64,000 nucleotides of DNA from Cinnamomum chago (lineage: Eukaryota; Streptophyta; Magnoliopsida; Laurales; Lauraceae). A program made the position numbers and the translations under genes. The stretch spans positions 24,311,001 through 24,375,000 of the forward strand of contig CP142461.1 in NCBI GenBank assembly GCA_038049695.1, written 5' to 3'. The stretch's first letter is position 1, and every line of letters begins with the position of its first letter. Shown here one piece after another: positions 1-10,760 of this stretch. A model generated the notes under the pieces. It ran no database searches. It had not been told where the DNA came from and worked only from the letters and a program-made list of their open reading frames with translations.

Positions 1-315
1 GGCCCGCGACTCTTCAAATCCTCAGCGACCACTTAATGTTGTTAATTGACCCACCTAAATGCGGTCATTAACTCATTATTTTGGACGGCCCAATCAGATT
101 CAAGGGAATGGGAGTTACAAGTCCAAGTCATCATGACATTAAAGTTATGAAACTCCTCTCATCATGGAGATTAAACGCGATTAAATGCCCATTATCTCCA
201 CCGGCCAATCAAAAGCCAAGAAAAAGGAGTTACAAAATAAAGGAATTAAAACTTGTAACTCCTCTCATTATGTGATTTTAAAACCCATAAAGTCACCTAA
301 AGGTTACCAAATGCC

Positions 316-323
316 TATAAAAG
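316..323 (+). promoter_or_regulatory. TATA box in 5' LTR of element A
   Basis: TATAAAAG in the context GCCTATAAAAGGAGG, kept unchanged in the 3' LTR at 33864-33871. It probably drives the genomic transcript, which would place the U3/R border shortly downstream. Confidence 0.6.
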
Positions 324-784
324 GAGGTGATTCCAAGAGACAGAATCCCGGAATTCCGAACTCAAGATCCAGAAGCCCTGCTACTCTGAAGAAACTAGAA
401 GAAACTCTACTGCAACAAACACCAAAAGGTGATCAAAGTCCCTTATGCCCCTCCCCCTCCAAGAAAAAGCCTTCTCTTCTCCTACTCAACATGGCCAAGA
501 CGCGGCTCTTCAGCCTGTCTCTTCGTTTTTCATTGGATATAGGACCTTCCCTTGGTCCTTATCCTCTAAAAAACTGAAGTCCAAGCCAAGTCAAAGAATC
601 AAAGCATCAAGTGTTCTCATCTGAAGGACGATGGCGAAGTCCATACATGACTTGCGACCGTCGATCTGAACTGGTCCCCACAATCTCCTGAGAAGTCAGA
701 TTTTTTTGCTTACTTTTTTGTTGTACTTTGTATTTTCTTTAAGAGACAAAAAATCACATTTCTTGTCTTTCTTTATTGATGAGA

Positions 785-872
785 TTTGTAAAATGCCTTT
801 CACGGAAAAATCACCTTTCACGGCACAAAATCGCCTTTTACGGCAAACAAAATTGCCTCTCACGGCATTCAA
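785..872 (+). repeat. Short tandem GCC-N6-GGC units in LTR A
   Basis: About four units of roughly 20 bp, each a variant of GCCTTTTACGGCA followed by AAAAT. Each unit can form a three-base-pair stem. The same array lies at about 34335-34415 in the 3' LTR, so it predates the insertion of A. Confidence 0.6.
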
Positions 873-1122
873 AAAACTGTCTCTTTTCTTAAATATGTGT
901 GCAATGGAAAGTTAGAAAAAATGTTGATTTCCTTTCTACTTGCAAAGGTGGATCTCCGGATCACCATTTCTGAATTCCAAGTAGAATAGAAAATCTGGCA
1001 TACCCGTACAAAAAATATAAGATGCCCTTTTTTTCTCCCCCTTTCCTCCCTCCATTCGATTCCTCTCGGCGACCCTGGGGACGGATGGGAGAGGAGAGGA
1101 AAGAAAAAAATCAGGTCCATCA

Positions 1123-2428
1123 AGCTGGCATACCCGGTAGGACCGATTCATCTGAGAACGTGATGCTTGAATTCTTAGGCTCCTTTCTAGTTGGTGGCCT
1201 ATGTTGGATCTTGCGTCCAAAAAAAAAAACAACATGAGATGGGATTTTTGGAAAATTTCTACCTTTGAACTTATTTCCATTCTTTCTCATTTCAAAAAAA
1301 ATTAAAAATAAAGAAAATCTGATTTTTCTTTTTTGGATTCAATTTTGAGAAACTTTGATCCTCTCCTCTTTGAACTTGATAGCTCACAGAAATGTTCGCA
1401 GCTATTGTTTTTATCGGAGAATGGGCCACCTTTTCTTTTTGATGAGTCCAATAAGGATTTCCAAAAATCTTCAAAAAAAAAACTCTTCAAAAAAAAAAAA
1501 CTCCTTCAAAAAAAAATCTTTTCTTTGATATCAAATTTGAGAAAGTTTGGTCCCCTCCTTTTCGAATTTAGCGCTCGCAGAACTGTTTGAGCTCTTATTC
1601 GGATTGGAACATCGTTCATTCTCTTTGATGAATCCATTAAAAAAAATCAAAAAACTTTTCAAAACCCACTAAGGTTGCACCAATTGCATTCTTTGACCAA
1701 AGTGGATCTAAGAAAAGCCTTGTCCAGAGTGTGGAGACAACTAGACTGTTCGAGGCAAGGGTCCTTCAAATGGGTTCATTAAGTAATCCTACCCTTACCT
1801 GGGGGCTGATTTATCTACTAAGGTTTCATAAGACTGAATTGAAAACCTTTGTGGTCCTTTAAAAAAAATAAAAAAATTTCAAAAGAAAAATCGTCATCTT
1901 TGGGTTTACATCTGAGAAATCTTGGTCCCCTCCTTTTCGGATTTAGCGCTTGTAGAAATGTTTGAGCCCTTATTTGGATTGGAACACCATTTGCTCTCTT
2001 TTATGAATCCGATTTTGACCTTTCAAAAAATCTCATCTCGTGTCCATTCCAAGGATGCGATTTGCAACATTTGTGCCAAGCGGTGCTAGTACGCCCTACC
2101 GGGTCTACTGTATTCACGACCGACACATCTGTATCTCTAACCTTATATCATCTTACCTCGAGTGAGCCTCGCTTCTCAGTAGTTTGAATTAAGGTCCACA
2201 ATTGCTTCTAGCAGTCACGGGAATGCTCGTTCCAAGCCTCCTGTACTTGCGTTCAAAACAATTGTATCCTCTATGTCTTTTTGCCTTCTTCACCTCGCTT
2301 GGACTGGGCCATGTTCCCCTGAGCGATTTGAAAAGACAAAACCATAGTTCTTTCCCGTTTATGATCACTATATTCTTGTGATTACTAATGGACGTGGTCT
2401 TGTTTCAGAAGTTTTCCAAAAACTAACA
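1123..2428 (+). other. Untranslated leader of element A with candidate primer site
   Basis: About 1.3 kb between the LTR end and the first start codon holds no convincing gene. A TGG-initiated stretch begins at 1126 (TGGCATACCCGGTAGGACC), the position expected for a primer-binding site, but I cannot assign its tRNA. TTGTTTCAG ends at 2408, a good splice-acceptor shape 20 bases before the ATG at 2429, so the leader may be spliced. Confidence 0.5.
1333..2035 (+). repeat. Three diverged ~130-bp repeats in leader of element A
   Basis: Units at about 1333-1475, 1525-1655 and 1900-2035 share, in order, TTTGAGAAA, GGTCCCCTCCTTTTCGAATT, a GCTCGCAGAA-like run, a TTCGGATTGGAAC-like run and a TTGATGAATCC-like run. 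The second and third are closest. A-rich runs separate them. Confidence 0.7.
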
Positions 2429-3174
2429 ATGGCAGCTTCGTTAACCATCACTTTTGATGAGAACAAGTACCAGCTCATGCTCCAGGAGAAACAGATAAAG
2501 CGCATTCATAAGCGCCCTGCCAGCTGCCGAAGCGTCACCTCCCTTGGCAAATCTCAGAACACCGGGTCGACCTCTACTCCCCGGACTATCATCTTCGGGT
2601 CGCTGGACCGTTCCCACTTCCCGTGGAGGAAATCGCACCTGTTAAGATGCAGAAGATCGCTCCGCAACGTATCACTGCCATGACACCAAGGGCGAACGCA
2701 AAGAAACCTGAAGCCCGTGGCAACCCCACGAAGCCTCAACCTGCAGAGAACCAGGTCTACCCTAAGACTTGGTCCCCAAGACCTTCACCAAAACAAAGGA
2801 GGTCACGAGCATCTACAAAGCCAGCATACCTGGCTCCTCTCAAAGAAAACCAGTTCTATCATCTTGCATAGATGAAGGAGGAGAAACCAGTCCCTTGCCT
2901 GACAAAGAAGGCAACCCACCATGAGCTGGCTTGCTCCTACAAGCCAAAAATTAAATCATACATCACCAGCCCTCTACAAGAACCTGCCAAGGCCTGCACT
3001 CCTGCAATCCGACCCTTCATTCAACGGGGGCCGAACTCACAAAATTCAAAGCCTCACTACGACAGTCGCAGGACCGGGTCCAAATCCTGTCCATGCCCAG
3101 CTTCAAAGAAGACAGGCTTGGCTGCTGCGTTTGAGGGAGTACATCCTTCATTGCTAAAGCCCAGCCAGAGCTGA
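2429..3174 (+). pseudogene. ORF1-like basic protein upstream of gag, element A
   Basis: Reading starts at ATG 2429 (MAASLTITFDENKYQLML) and moves to another frame near 2600-2640. It then continues to 3174 with one stop at 2869-2871. The product would be about 245 residues, rich in Lys, Pro, Ser and Thr, with no domain I recognise. Some Tat and Ogre-type elements carry an extra ORF before gag, which fits this position and the possible splice acceptor at 2408. The reading frame is broken, so it is a pseudogene. That it is a real former protein rather than an open non-coding stretch is inference. Confidence 0.45.
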
Positions 3175-3277
3175 CAGAAGCTCAAGTTGCTTGTCGCATA
3201 CGTCGCCGCATGTCATATAGACAAAAGAGACTAGAGAAGCAAAGGACCCAGCATCCTATCCTCCAAGTCTCCCAAAA

Positions 3278-4912
3278 ATGGGTCAAAAAAGAAAGACCCG
3301 ACCAAGTTGTTGTTGTCCATATGGTTGGCAAAACCAGAAAACGCCAGAAGTCAACAACCAAAATTCATGTCCGGTGACTCGCAGTGTCTCCCGGACACGA
3401 AGACGCCTGGAAGAATCTTCTACTCCTTCAAGCCAAGGACAACAGAGTAATCCTTCCCCAAGCTCTTCAAGAATGAGCCCTAGCTCAGTCACCAGGACGA
3501 TCTCTTCGTTCGAATCACGGAGGATGAACGTTTTGGCTACAAACTCTGAGCAACCTCGCAATCCACCTCCTGATGAAATGACCGTACGCATCCAGCAATT
3601 GGAGCAAGATCAGCTGAGGATTGAGGCTCTGATGGAAAATCTTCTTCTCGCTTTTCAGCGTCAAGAAAACAACCAACCTCCTCCAGATAACGAGGAAAAT
3701 GCATAAAACGGTGAGTCACGCGCCTTTACCAAAAAGGACGTTGATGATATCCTCGCCAAGGCAAGAGAAGAGGATACACTGAAGGAGCATGGGATCAAGC
3801 CACCATATCCCTTATTGATGGACTCGGTCCCGTTCCCTGCAAAGTTCAAGCAACCTACTCTCCAAACATATACGGGGAAAGGTTCAGCCAGACAGCACGT
3901 CATCCACTTTAAGATCCTGACGGGAGCTATCGCGGATCAAGATGCCCTCAAGATCCGTCTCTTTGTAAGTACCCTAAAAGGTACGGCCTTCGATTGGTAC
4001 TCCACTCTGCCGGAGGACTCCATCCAGAATTGGCCCATGCTAGAGACACGCTTCCTGACCCACTTTGAAGGTGAGGATCATCTTGTTACTATGGCACAGC
4101 TCTGCAGCCTAAAACAGGGAGAGAATGAGTCAACATACGACTTCATTCACAAGTGGAAGGCGATGGCGTACAAATGTTCAAAAGTGCTGCCACAAGCGTC
4201 GCTCGACGACATCTGCCGTAACAACATGAGAGCGAGAATCTGCTCCATGATTATCGGCAACAAATCAAAGAACCTAGGAGAACTCCTAGAAGCAGTTATG
4301 GAGGCTGAAACAGTGATCAAAGACCTCAACAGTCAGCAGTCATCAAAGAAAGAGCCGGCTACCATTACGACCTCAAAGCCAAAGAAAAAGGAGGTTCTTA
4401 ATGTGCAAACCAAGTCAGCTCCTCAGCAGCCAAAGAAAGCTGAAAACAAAGCTGCAGGTAAGAAACCTGAACTCTCTGATGCCTTCAGAGAAAGAGTAGA
4501 GAAAAAATACCCGTTCGATGAAGATGTCGAAGAAATCTTCGAGGCTCTCGTAGCAAATGGTAAACTCACCTTGCCTGAGCCGAAAAGACCGGGAGATGTT
4601 GGCAAAACCAATGATCATCAGTATTGTCCATACCATCAGATGATCTCGCATCCTCTCAATCAATGTTTCGTTGTGAGAGAGAAGATCAATGAAATGTGGA
4701 AAAACGGAGTCAGTACCTTTGACAAAAACTATGGGCCTGCCTCCGTCAACATGGTGTCGTATGGACAAACTTCAAAATCACCGAAGGAGAAGACCACCAC
4801 TTCCTTCAAGGTGATAAAAATGACCCAAACATCCCAAGAATTGGTTCCTTTCCCAACATCAGACGGACAACCTATATGGGTACATCCCGATCTCCTAGAA
4901 GATGAAAATTAG
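3278..4912 (+). pseudogene. gag (capsid region) of element A
   Basis: One frame runs from 3278 to 4912, interrupted only by TAA at 3704-3706. The first part is Ser- and Arg-rich and ends in a coiled-coil-like stretch (IQQLEQDQLRIEALMENLLL). After the stop comes a typical retrotransposon gag capsid domain at about 3880-4300, with FVSTLKGTAFDWYSTLP, the spaced aromatic and Leu pattern of that family, and FIHKWKAMAYK. A Lys-rich linker follows, then a conserved Tat-type segment (KRPGDVGKTNDHQYCPYHQ) with Cys and His residues at about 4590-4680. Gag packages the genomic RNA into cytoplasmic particles. The same frame continues past the TAG at 4910 into the next feature, so gag and the linker were probably one polyprotein. 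Confidence 0.85.
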
Positions 4913-6595
4913 GAGATTGTCAAAACAAAGCCTACCGCTCGACAGCGAAGGCAAGCCAAGAGACAACTCCGCAAGCTCAAGCAGCAGGAGAAAGCTCAAT
5001 CAAAGCAAGAAGTCCTGGAAAAGGCAGAGACCTCTTCCACTGCTTCGCTGGGGGCAACGGAAGAACCTGAGGCTTTAAAGGTGGAAAGAAAATTCACCCT
5101 TGGCGATTTCATGCCATCTCAATTCAGAAATGAAACTGCGCAAGGGGCATCATACTCTTGCAATTCAGTGATTGGATTCTCCATGGATGGATACGAGTCC
5201 AGTGACACCGCCAGTGACACTGACAAGTGGGAGGAATCACTTGAGACAGGAGAATATCTCTCTAATGAAGAATGGGTTCCCGAGACTCACCTTATGCCGG
5301 AAATCTGGTATAACCCATATGGGCAACAAGGATCCTGGTCCGATGATGAGGGAGACCAAGAGCCCGTTCAAGGAAATGTTGTTGACTCAGCACCCGTCAA
5401 CGCTCCAGCGGAACTCAATCATGTTGAACCACAAGGAGCAGACGAAGAAGAAGATTTGGTTCCCATGCCTAATCCTGAAGAGTATGTGCGGATCTTGCAG
5501 CGCCTTGCCTTAGAACAAGAGCAAGATCTTCACGATCAAAATCAAGAACCGAAAGTCCATGAAAATCAACAAGAACCTCCTCCCTCAACTCCTGAAAATG
5601 GAGAAAACTGTTGGATAGAAGACCCTCTCACATCCGATGATGAGTCTGACTCCCAACAGTCCACTTTAGGAGGATCTCCTATTAGGGCAACTTGCAATAT
5701 GATAGCTCAGGATGATAGCGCCTCTGAAGCATCATCTACTGAAGACACATACTCTCCAGCTACACCTGATAGTATATCTTCCGGAGCCACATTTTCTCGG
5801 GTGACTTCCACTGAGATAACATCTTCTCAGCCTTCGTCCCCTGAGACCGTGACGTCGCAACTCAAAGCTCTTCCGACCGATCATCCTGAATAAACTTCAG
5901 CCAATGGAGACCTGGTCAGTTGGTCCCAGATACCCGACCTCATAGGAAACGTCTGGACCGACAAATTACTCAATGAAGGAGAAAAGTTGCTGGATGTTGT
6001 TTGGGACTTGGTCCCAGAAAATGTTCCATGTAACGCAATCACTGAGGATGGTGACTCTGCCGCAGACACATCTTCAGTAAACGAAAAGGGTCAACCCTTG
6101 GATCCCAAGGATGATCTTCTGATTGAAGACCCTTCTCAAGAAGCTCTTGAAGTTGGTAGAGGTACCCGTTCTGACCGGGATTACCACAAAAACTACAACC
6201 AACCTTCTTTTTCTTCTTATGTAAATCCTTCGGGAACACAAAATGTAAACGCCCCAAGTGGCAACAATAATGAACATGCAAGCCCGAATGAGGCTTTCAA
6301 GTACGACTTGATTGAGCACTTCAAACACATACATGCATGACTGCACATCCTGGACTTGTTACGAATGTCTCCACAAACTCGTGATAGTCTCATTTTAGAA
6401 CTACAAAAGCTGAATGCGGATGTCGACAAACATGCCCCACAAGTCCTACAAATTGAAATGGACTATAGGGTTAAAAATCAAATACTTCCTCAAAGGGAGA
6501 AAAGAAGAAAACCGAGGGATCAGGCATTGAATGCCTCTCAGTTCAGAAAGCAACAAATGCAACCATTGCCTTCGGTAAGGATGACCTCCTGCTAG
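4913..6595 (+). pseudogene. Acidic gag-pol linker region of element A
   Basis: This continues in the gag frame with stops at 4910-4912, 5891-5893 and 6338-6340, ending at 6595. It begins with a basic stretch (ARQRRQAKRQLRKLKQQ), then a long Asp/Glu/Ser/Pro-rich part of low complexity at 5081-5893. The segment at 5987-6340 is also polar. The last part (about 6341-6595) has the LLRMSPQTRDSLILELQKL run. The function of this linker is unknown. Near 6530 the reading shifts by one base into the protease frame. Confidence 0.65.
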
Positions 6596-7095
6596 GTGAG
6601 ACAAAACACAACTGACCCCTGTACTTCACAGGGTACATCAAAGAAATGCCGATACACAGAGTCCAGATCGACCCAGGTTCTGCACTCAACCTCATCTCTA
6701 CTTCGGCACTTGAAGAGCTGGGCATCCCACCTAGCAAGTTGAGTCACATGTCTGTATCCATCTTTGGGTACGATGGGAGAGCTCAAAGGCCTATCGGCAA
6801 AATCAGGTTTAAGTTGCAAATCGGTGATCTTATCTCCGAAGTCACTGTGTATGCAATAAGAACCCCTTCATGCTACAACATCCTTCTTGGATGCCCCTGG
6901 ATACACGAGAATGGTGTCGTCCCTTCAACTCTACATCAATGCATCAAGTTCGTTAGCAATGACGGCTTAATACATCGAGTGTTTACAGACAAAAAGACCT
7001 TTAAAGGCAAAGAAGTCCATTTTGCATATGCTCAGATGTACAAAGATGAAAAAGAAGAAAAGGAGGAGGAACTCCGTCACAAATCAGAAGCTTCT
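6568..7095 (+). pseudogene. Aspartic protease domain of element A
   Basis: From about 6568 the frame reads AFGKDDLLLGETKH, then a TGA stop near 6616, then YFTGYIKEM and the active-site region VQIDPGSALNLIS at about 6664-6700. The catalytic Asp sits in D-P-G-S rather than the more usual D-T/S-G. The flap and second half are seen as IFGYDGRAQRPIGKIRFKL and ILLGCPWIHENG. This family cuts the gag-pol polyprotein during particle maturation. The frame then passes into a Lys/Glu-rich tail and is lost near 7090, just before sequence that belongs to the end of RNase H. Confidence 0.85.
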
Positions 7096-7545
7096 TCGTC
7101 AAACTCCTTGCTTTTGATCCTTTCCAAAACGAAGATGCCCTGGCCGGACTTGCCGCATCCATGGCAATCCAAGAAGGGAAAAACATGCAAATCACAGTGT
7201 GCCAAAGAAGGATTCTCCCACCTTTTAACATGCACCAAGCAGTTGTTGAATGCCACCAATTGGCCGAAAGTCGGATCTCCATCCTCAAACCTCCAATCGG
7301 CGACTGGAGAGATCCGTTCATTGATTACACCATGTTCGGAATCGTCCCTGAGGATCCAAAAGAATGGGTAAGCATTCAAAGGTGAGCCCCAAACTTTCAT
7401 TTGGATATACCTTCAAAAATGCTTTACAGAAAATCCTTCGACGGAGTACTTCTGCGCTGCTTGTCACAACAAGAGGCTGAGGAAACGCTCAAAGAAGTTC
7501 ATGCTGGTCTTTGTGGAGCCCATCAGGCTGGGCCCAAGCTCTACG
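7096..7545 (+). pseudogene. RNase H tail, linker and integrase zinc domain of element A
   Basis: In the frame starting near 7096, NEDALAGLAASMAIQ matches the C-terminal end typical of Gypsy RNase H. A linker follows (GDWRDPFIDYTMFGIVPEDP) and then the integrase N-terminal zinc domain, beginning VLLRCLSQQEAEETLKEVH with the His of AHQAGPKLYD. Stops lie at 7383-7385 and near 7550, where the frame shifts again. No RT domain (no YVDD/FIDD-type motif) and no main RNase H body occur between protease and this point, so about 1.5 kb of pol is missing. The junction near 7060-7100 is inferred. Confidence 0.75.
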
Positions 7546-8486
7546 ACAGATAAAAAGATTGGGATATTATTGGCTTACCATGGTAGCTAACGCCATGCAA
7601 TTTGCTAAACGCTGCCGCCAATGCCAAGTTCATGGAGACTATGTCCATATGCCTCCAGAATTGCTACATCCTATAGCAATCTCATGGCCTTTCGAAGCCT
7701 GGGGTATGGACATCATAGGTCCTATCTCTCCCCCGTCAAGCAAAGGCCATCGCTTCATCTTCGCCGCTATAGATTATTTCTCCAAGTGGTCAGAAGCGTT
7801 TGCACTTAGTGAAATGAAGACCTCATCAGTCCTTCAATTCTTGCGCATCAAGATTATTTGCCGCTCCGGCATACCTAAAAGATTCGTTCATAATAACAGA
7901 CCACAATTCTAGGATCACCGATTCTACAGGTTTTGCGACAAATACAAAATTCAAAGTTGTCCTTCGACTCCGTACAATCCGGCAGCAAACGGACTAGCAG
8001 AAGCCTTCAACAAGGCACTCTACAAAATCCTCAAGAAAATGGTCTCTAGTCACAAAAGAGACTGGGGAGACAAATTGCCTGAAGCTTTGTGGGCTTATCA
8101 AACCACCATTCGAGGGCCAATCCATAGCACACCATTCTCTCTGGTCTATGGATGCGAAGCTGTTGTCCCTCTGGAAGTACAAATTCCTTCCTTAAGGGTA
8201 TCTCTGTAAAATGACATGATGCAAGAAAGTAATGTCAAACTGAGACTCCAAGAACTGGACAATCTCGATGAAAGACGGCTCGAAGCCTTACAAAGCATTG
8301 AGTTGTACCAAGCACGCATGGCAGGATCTTTCGACAAGAGGGTCTGGCAATGCGCCTATAAAAACGGCGACTTGGTTCTTGCAGTAAAAAGGCCATTGGT
8401 TTTCGCCCACAAATCCAAAGGCAAACTCGAACCAAGATGGGAGGGACCCTTCGTCATTGACAAAGTCTTCTCCAATGGCGCATACG
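7546..8486 (+). pseudogene. Integrase core and C-terminal domain of element A
   Basis: The frame reads IKRLGYYW, the zinc-binding CRQCQVHGD, then the core with the first catalytic Asp in AWGMDIIGP. The second catalytic site reads VHNNRPQF, where Tat integrases normally have an Asp-Asn-Gly or similar, so the second Asp appears lost. The Glu is present in NGLAEAFNKALYK. In-frame stops lie at 7910-7912 and 8207-8209. The C-terminal part (RLEALQSIELYQARMAGSFD, then GDLVLAVKRP) is the usual Tat integrase tail. Copia-2 interrupts the frame at 8487, and the last 24 codons resume at 16002. Integrase would join the cDNA to host DNA; this copy is inactive. Confidence 0.88.
8482..8486. repeat. Target-site duplication of Copia-2, left copy (ATACG)
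   Basis: ATACG directly precedes the TG of the left LTR. The matching copy is at 15997-16001. Five bases is the usual length for Copia integration. Confidence 0.95.
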
Positions 8487-8740
8487 TGAAAGTCCTGAGG
8501 ATCCTAACCCTAGAGGGGGGGTGAATAGGGTGCTACAACTATGACCAATTTAGACCAATTTTAATTTCTTAACATAAACTAGTCACATGTGATGATATTA
8601 ACCAAACAAGATGCGGAAGCTAATAAATGAATCACCATAAGCATACATCACAACGCAAAGGTTTATAGTGGTTCGGCCTCAATGCCTACGTCCACTACCG
8701 GCTTGTGATCCAATCACCCCACCGGATTTCCATTATTTAT

Positions 8741-8948
8741 GCTTTTTACTAGGCTAAGCAATAACCCTTACAATGTTGTTTTTCTAGGCTAAACAACAAC
8801 CTCTCAATGTGCTGTTCTAGGCTAAGCAATAACCTTTACAAAATGCTTTTCTTAGGCTAAGCAATAACCTTTACAAAATGTTTTTCTTAGGCTAAGCAAT
8901 AACCTTTACAAGATGCTTTTCTTAGGCTTAGCAATAACCTTTACAAAT
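8741..8948 (-). repeat. Tandem ~35-bp units in Copia-2 LTR
   Basis: Six units of AGGCTAAGCAATAACCTTTACA with short spacers. The same array is at 14480-14689 in the other LTR. Related but diverged arrays occur in Copia-1 (24734-24842, 31874-31982) and in LTR D (35964-36133), all in the downstream half of the LTR. Confidence 0.85.
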
Positions 8949-9605
8949 GAATGATTTCTCTAAGAAGGTGTCTTCACAAAAGAACACTCCAAGAGATACA
9001 ATTTAAGCACAATTGAATTGCCTGTACATAGGCTAATATGAAAGTGTAATTCAAATTACAAACATACACTAAATGAGCTAAAGTGTGTGCACAAGTGTAT
9101 GAATGCTTTTCTTCAATCAATTTCAACAATGAAGCTCTTAAATGAATGCATGATGAATTTTAAAATCAAAGCTTATAAAATGATGATTGAAGAGAAAACT
9201 AATCACATAAAAGATTCAAACAACTTTGAAGAAATGAACTAAACAAGTTGTATGAATATTAAAATCTAAGAGCATGTGAATTAGTCAAGAGAGTTTGCAA
9301 ACCATTCTTAATATTCCAAAGATGGTAATGAGTTTGCAAAACAACTCTTTAAAAACTAGAAATCATGCATAAAAGAAAATACAAAGATTTAACCGTGCAT
9401 TGATTCTAATTTTAATGGAAATCAAAATGATAAGTAAGATGTACCTTTTTAAAACTCAAGCATTTGATTTCCAAATAGCCCTCTAGCCTTTCCAACTTCT
9501 TCCCCTTTCTTTGGCTCCAAAATGGTCTCAAAAGTTCATGTTCAAGCCTCAAAAAGGATGGGAAATGAATGGACTTTATACAAGAAAACAGTCCAACGGC
9601 TAGTC

Positions 9606-9738
9606 CCCGGTCGACCTGGAAGCAGGTCTCGGTCGACCGGGATCACACAACGGTCATATTTTTGACCGTTGGTGCTTCAGGGCCATTTCTGCCTGTAGTG
9701 TTCCTGGTCGACCGGGACCTCTGGGCCGGTCGACCGGC
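9606..9738 (-). repeat. GGTCGACC palindrome cluster, Copia-2 left LTR
   Basis: Four copies of (C)CGGTCGACC(G) variants at about 9607, 9630, 9704 and 9725, the last a perfect 14-bp palindrome GCCGGTCGACCGGC. They are repeated at 15348-15479. On the element's own strand they lie just upstream of a TATAAAG at about 9576, so they sit in the promoter half. Confidence 0.85.
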
Positions 9739-10255
9739 CACACAGGCAGCTGACCCCCTGGGACCAAAAAATCAATATTTTGCATAATCGAAGGTATTTC
9801 TTTGAGGGGATTTTTGGGCCACTAAATCAAGCTTGGTAACATGTTTTAAATCAATCTAAGATGTTTAAAAACATGAAACACAAAAAAACCTAAAATGATT
9901 TGAAACTTTAAAACCAAAGGCTAGCTTGATTTCTAAAAACTCTTTTCACAAATAAATGCATACAAAAGTGATTCTGAAAAGGATGAATGTATGCAAGGCA
10001 CAAACCTAAATCTTCAATATGATTTCTCAAAAGTAATGCACAAAGAATTAGGATTTCAAAAGAGTTTGAATTCTAAAATCAATGCATCCAAGTATAAAAA
10101 CAAAACATGCATAAAACAATACTTTTTCAAATCTTAAAAGCAATGCATGTATAAAACCAGATTTCAAGGTTTTCTAAAACAATGCAAGTGTGAAAATTCA
10201 AATGATGCTAAAGTGAAAATGCATCCATCAAATTGCAAATACAAAAATCCTAACA

Positions 10256-10270
10256 ATCTCCCCCTTTGCA
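10256..10270 (-). promoter_or_regulatory. Polypurine tract of Copia-2
   Basis: On the minus strand GCAAAGGGGGAGAT directly precedes the 3' LTR. It primes plus-strand DNA synthesis. The same run precedes the Copia-1 3' LTR. Confidence 0.85.
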
Positions 10271-10760
10271 ATTTGATGGCAACTTACTCATCATTGAAAT
10301 TACACACTTAGTCTTCAGCTCCCCCTAAGCTGGACAAGTCTTGAAATCTTCTTGGATGCTCCTCCTCTTAGCTTGGGCTCTTGGGCTCTTTTCTTCAATC
10401 TTCTTGATGCTTGGAGCTTGATCATTCTTCAAGCTTTCTTTTCATCTTCCTCTCTATGGCCAAGCATCTTCTTTAGCTCCAAGCTTTCTTTCTTCTATTA
10501 GCTCTCCCCCTTTGACCATGCTTCTCTCTCCCTTTGGCAAGATATGCATTCTCTCCCCTTGTAGAAGATCATACACAACTCTCCCCTTAGGAAGCTTGGA
10601 CATTCTCTTCACCCTTCTTGAGAACTTGAATGCTCTCTCCCCCTTTGAAGAATAGGAGATCTTTGAGTACTTGAATGCTCTCTCCCCCTTTGACATTAAA
10701 TTGCAAAGGTACCTACACACATGAAATAAGGAAAATACCTTTAGTAGCACCTGTTAACAA
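10271..10760 (-). other. Region of repeated polypurine-like runs, Copia-2
   Basis: On the minus strand, AAAGGGGGAGAG-like runs recur about seven times (near 10320, 10503, 10527, 10551, 10578, 10638, 10680). A 98-codon open frame here merely encodes KGER repeats from these runs. Copia-1 has a shorter version at 30505-30780. I see no gene. Confidence 0.6.

Larger units (their letters stand above)
1..1122 (+). repeat. 5' LTR of element A, last 1122 bp
   Basis: Near-identical to 33549-34664. The match stops after GGTCCATCA, giving the usual CA end at 1122. The 3' LTR is about 2.5 kb once Copia-1 is removed, so about 1.37 kb of this LTR lies upstream of the window. Short open frames inside it are broken or shifted in the sister copy and are not genes. 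Confidence 0.9.
8487..10255 (-). repeat. 3' LTR of Copia-2 (left copy)
   Basis: Begins TGAAAGTCCTGAGG and ends AAATCCTAACA on the plus strand, so on the minus strand it runs TGTTAGG to TTTCA. It includes the tandem AGGCTAAGCAATAACC units and a cluster of GGTCGACC palindromes. Confidence 0.95.

Noticed and set aside
185-577. 130-codon open frame in the 5' LTR of element A
   Set aside because: It lies inside an LTR, is changed by a frame-altering length difference in the sister LTR, and shows no domain.
3283-3591. 102-codon minus-strand frame opposite gag
   Set aside because: Shadow of the gag frame on the other strand; no motif of its own.
9569-9787. 72-codon frame present identically in both Copia-2 LTRs
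   Set aside because: Identity is explained by the two LTRs being one repeat. The frame crosses the palindrome cluster and promoter.
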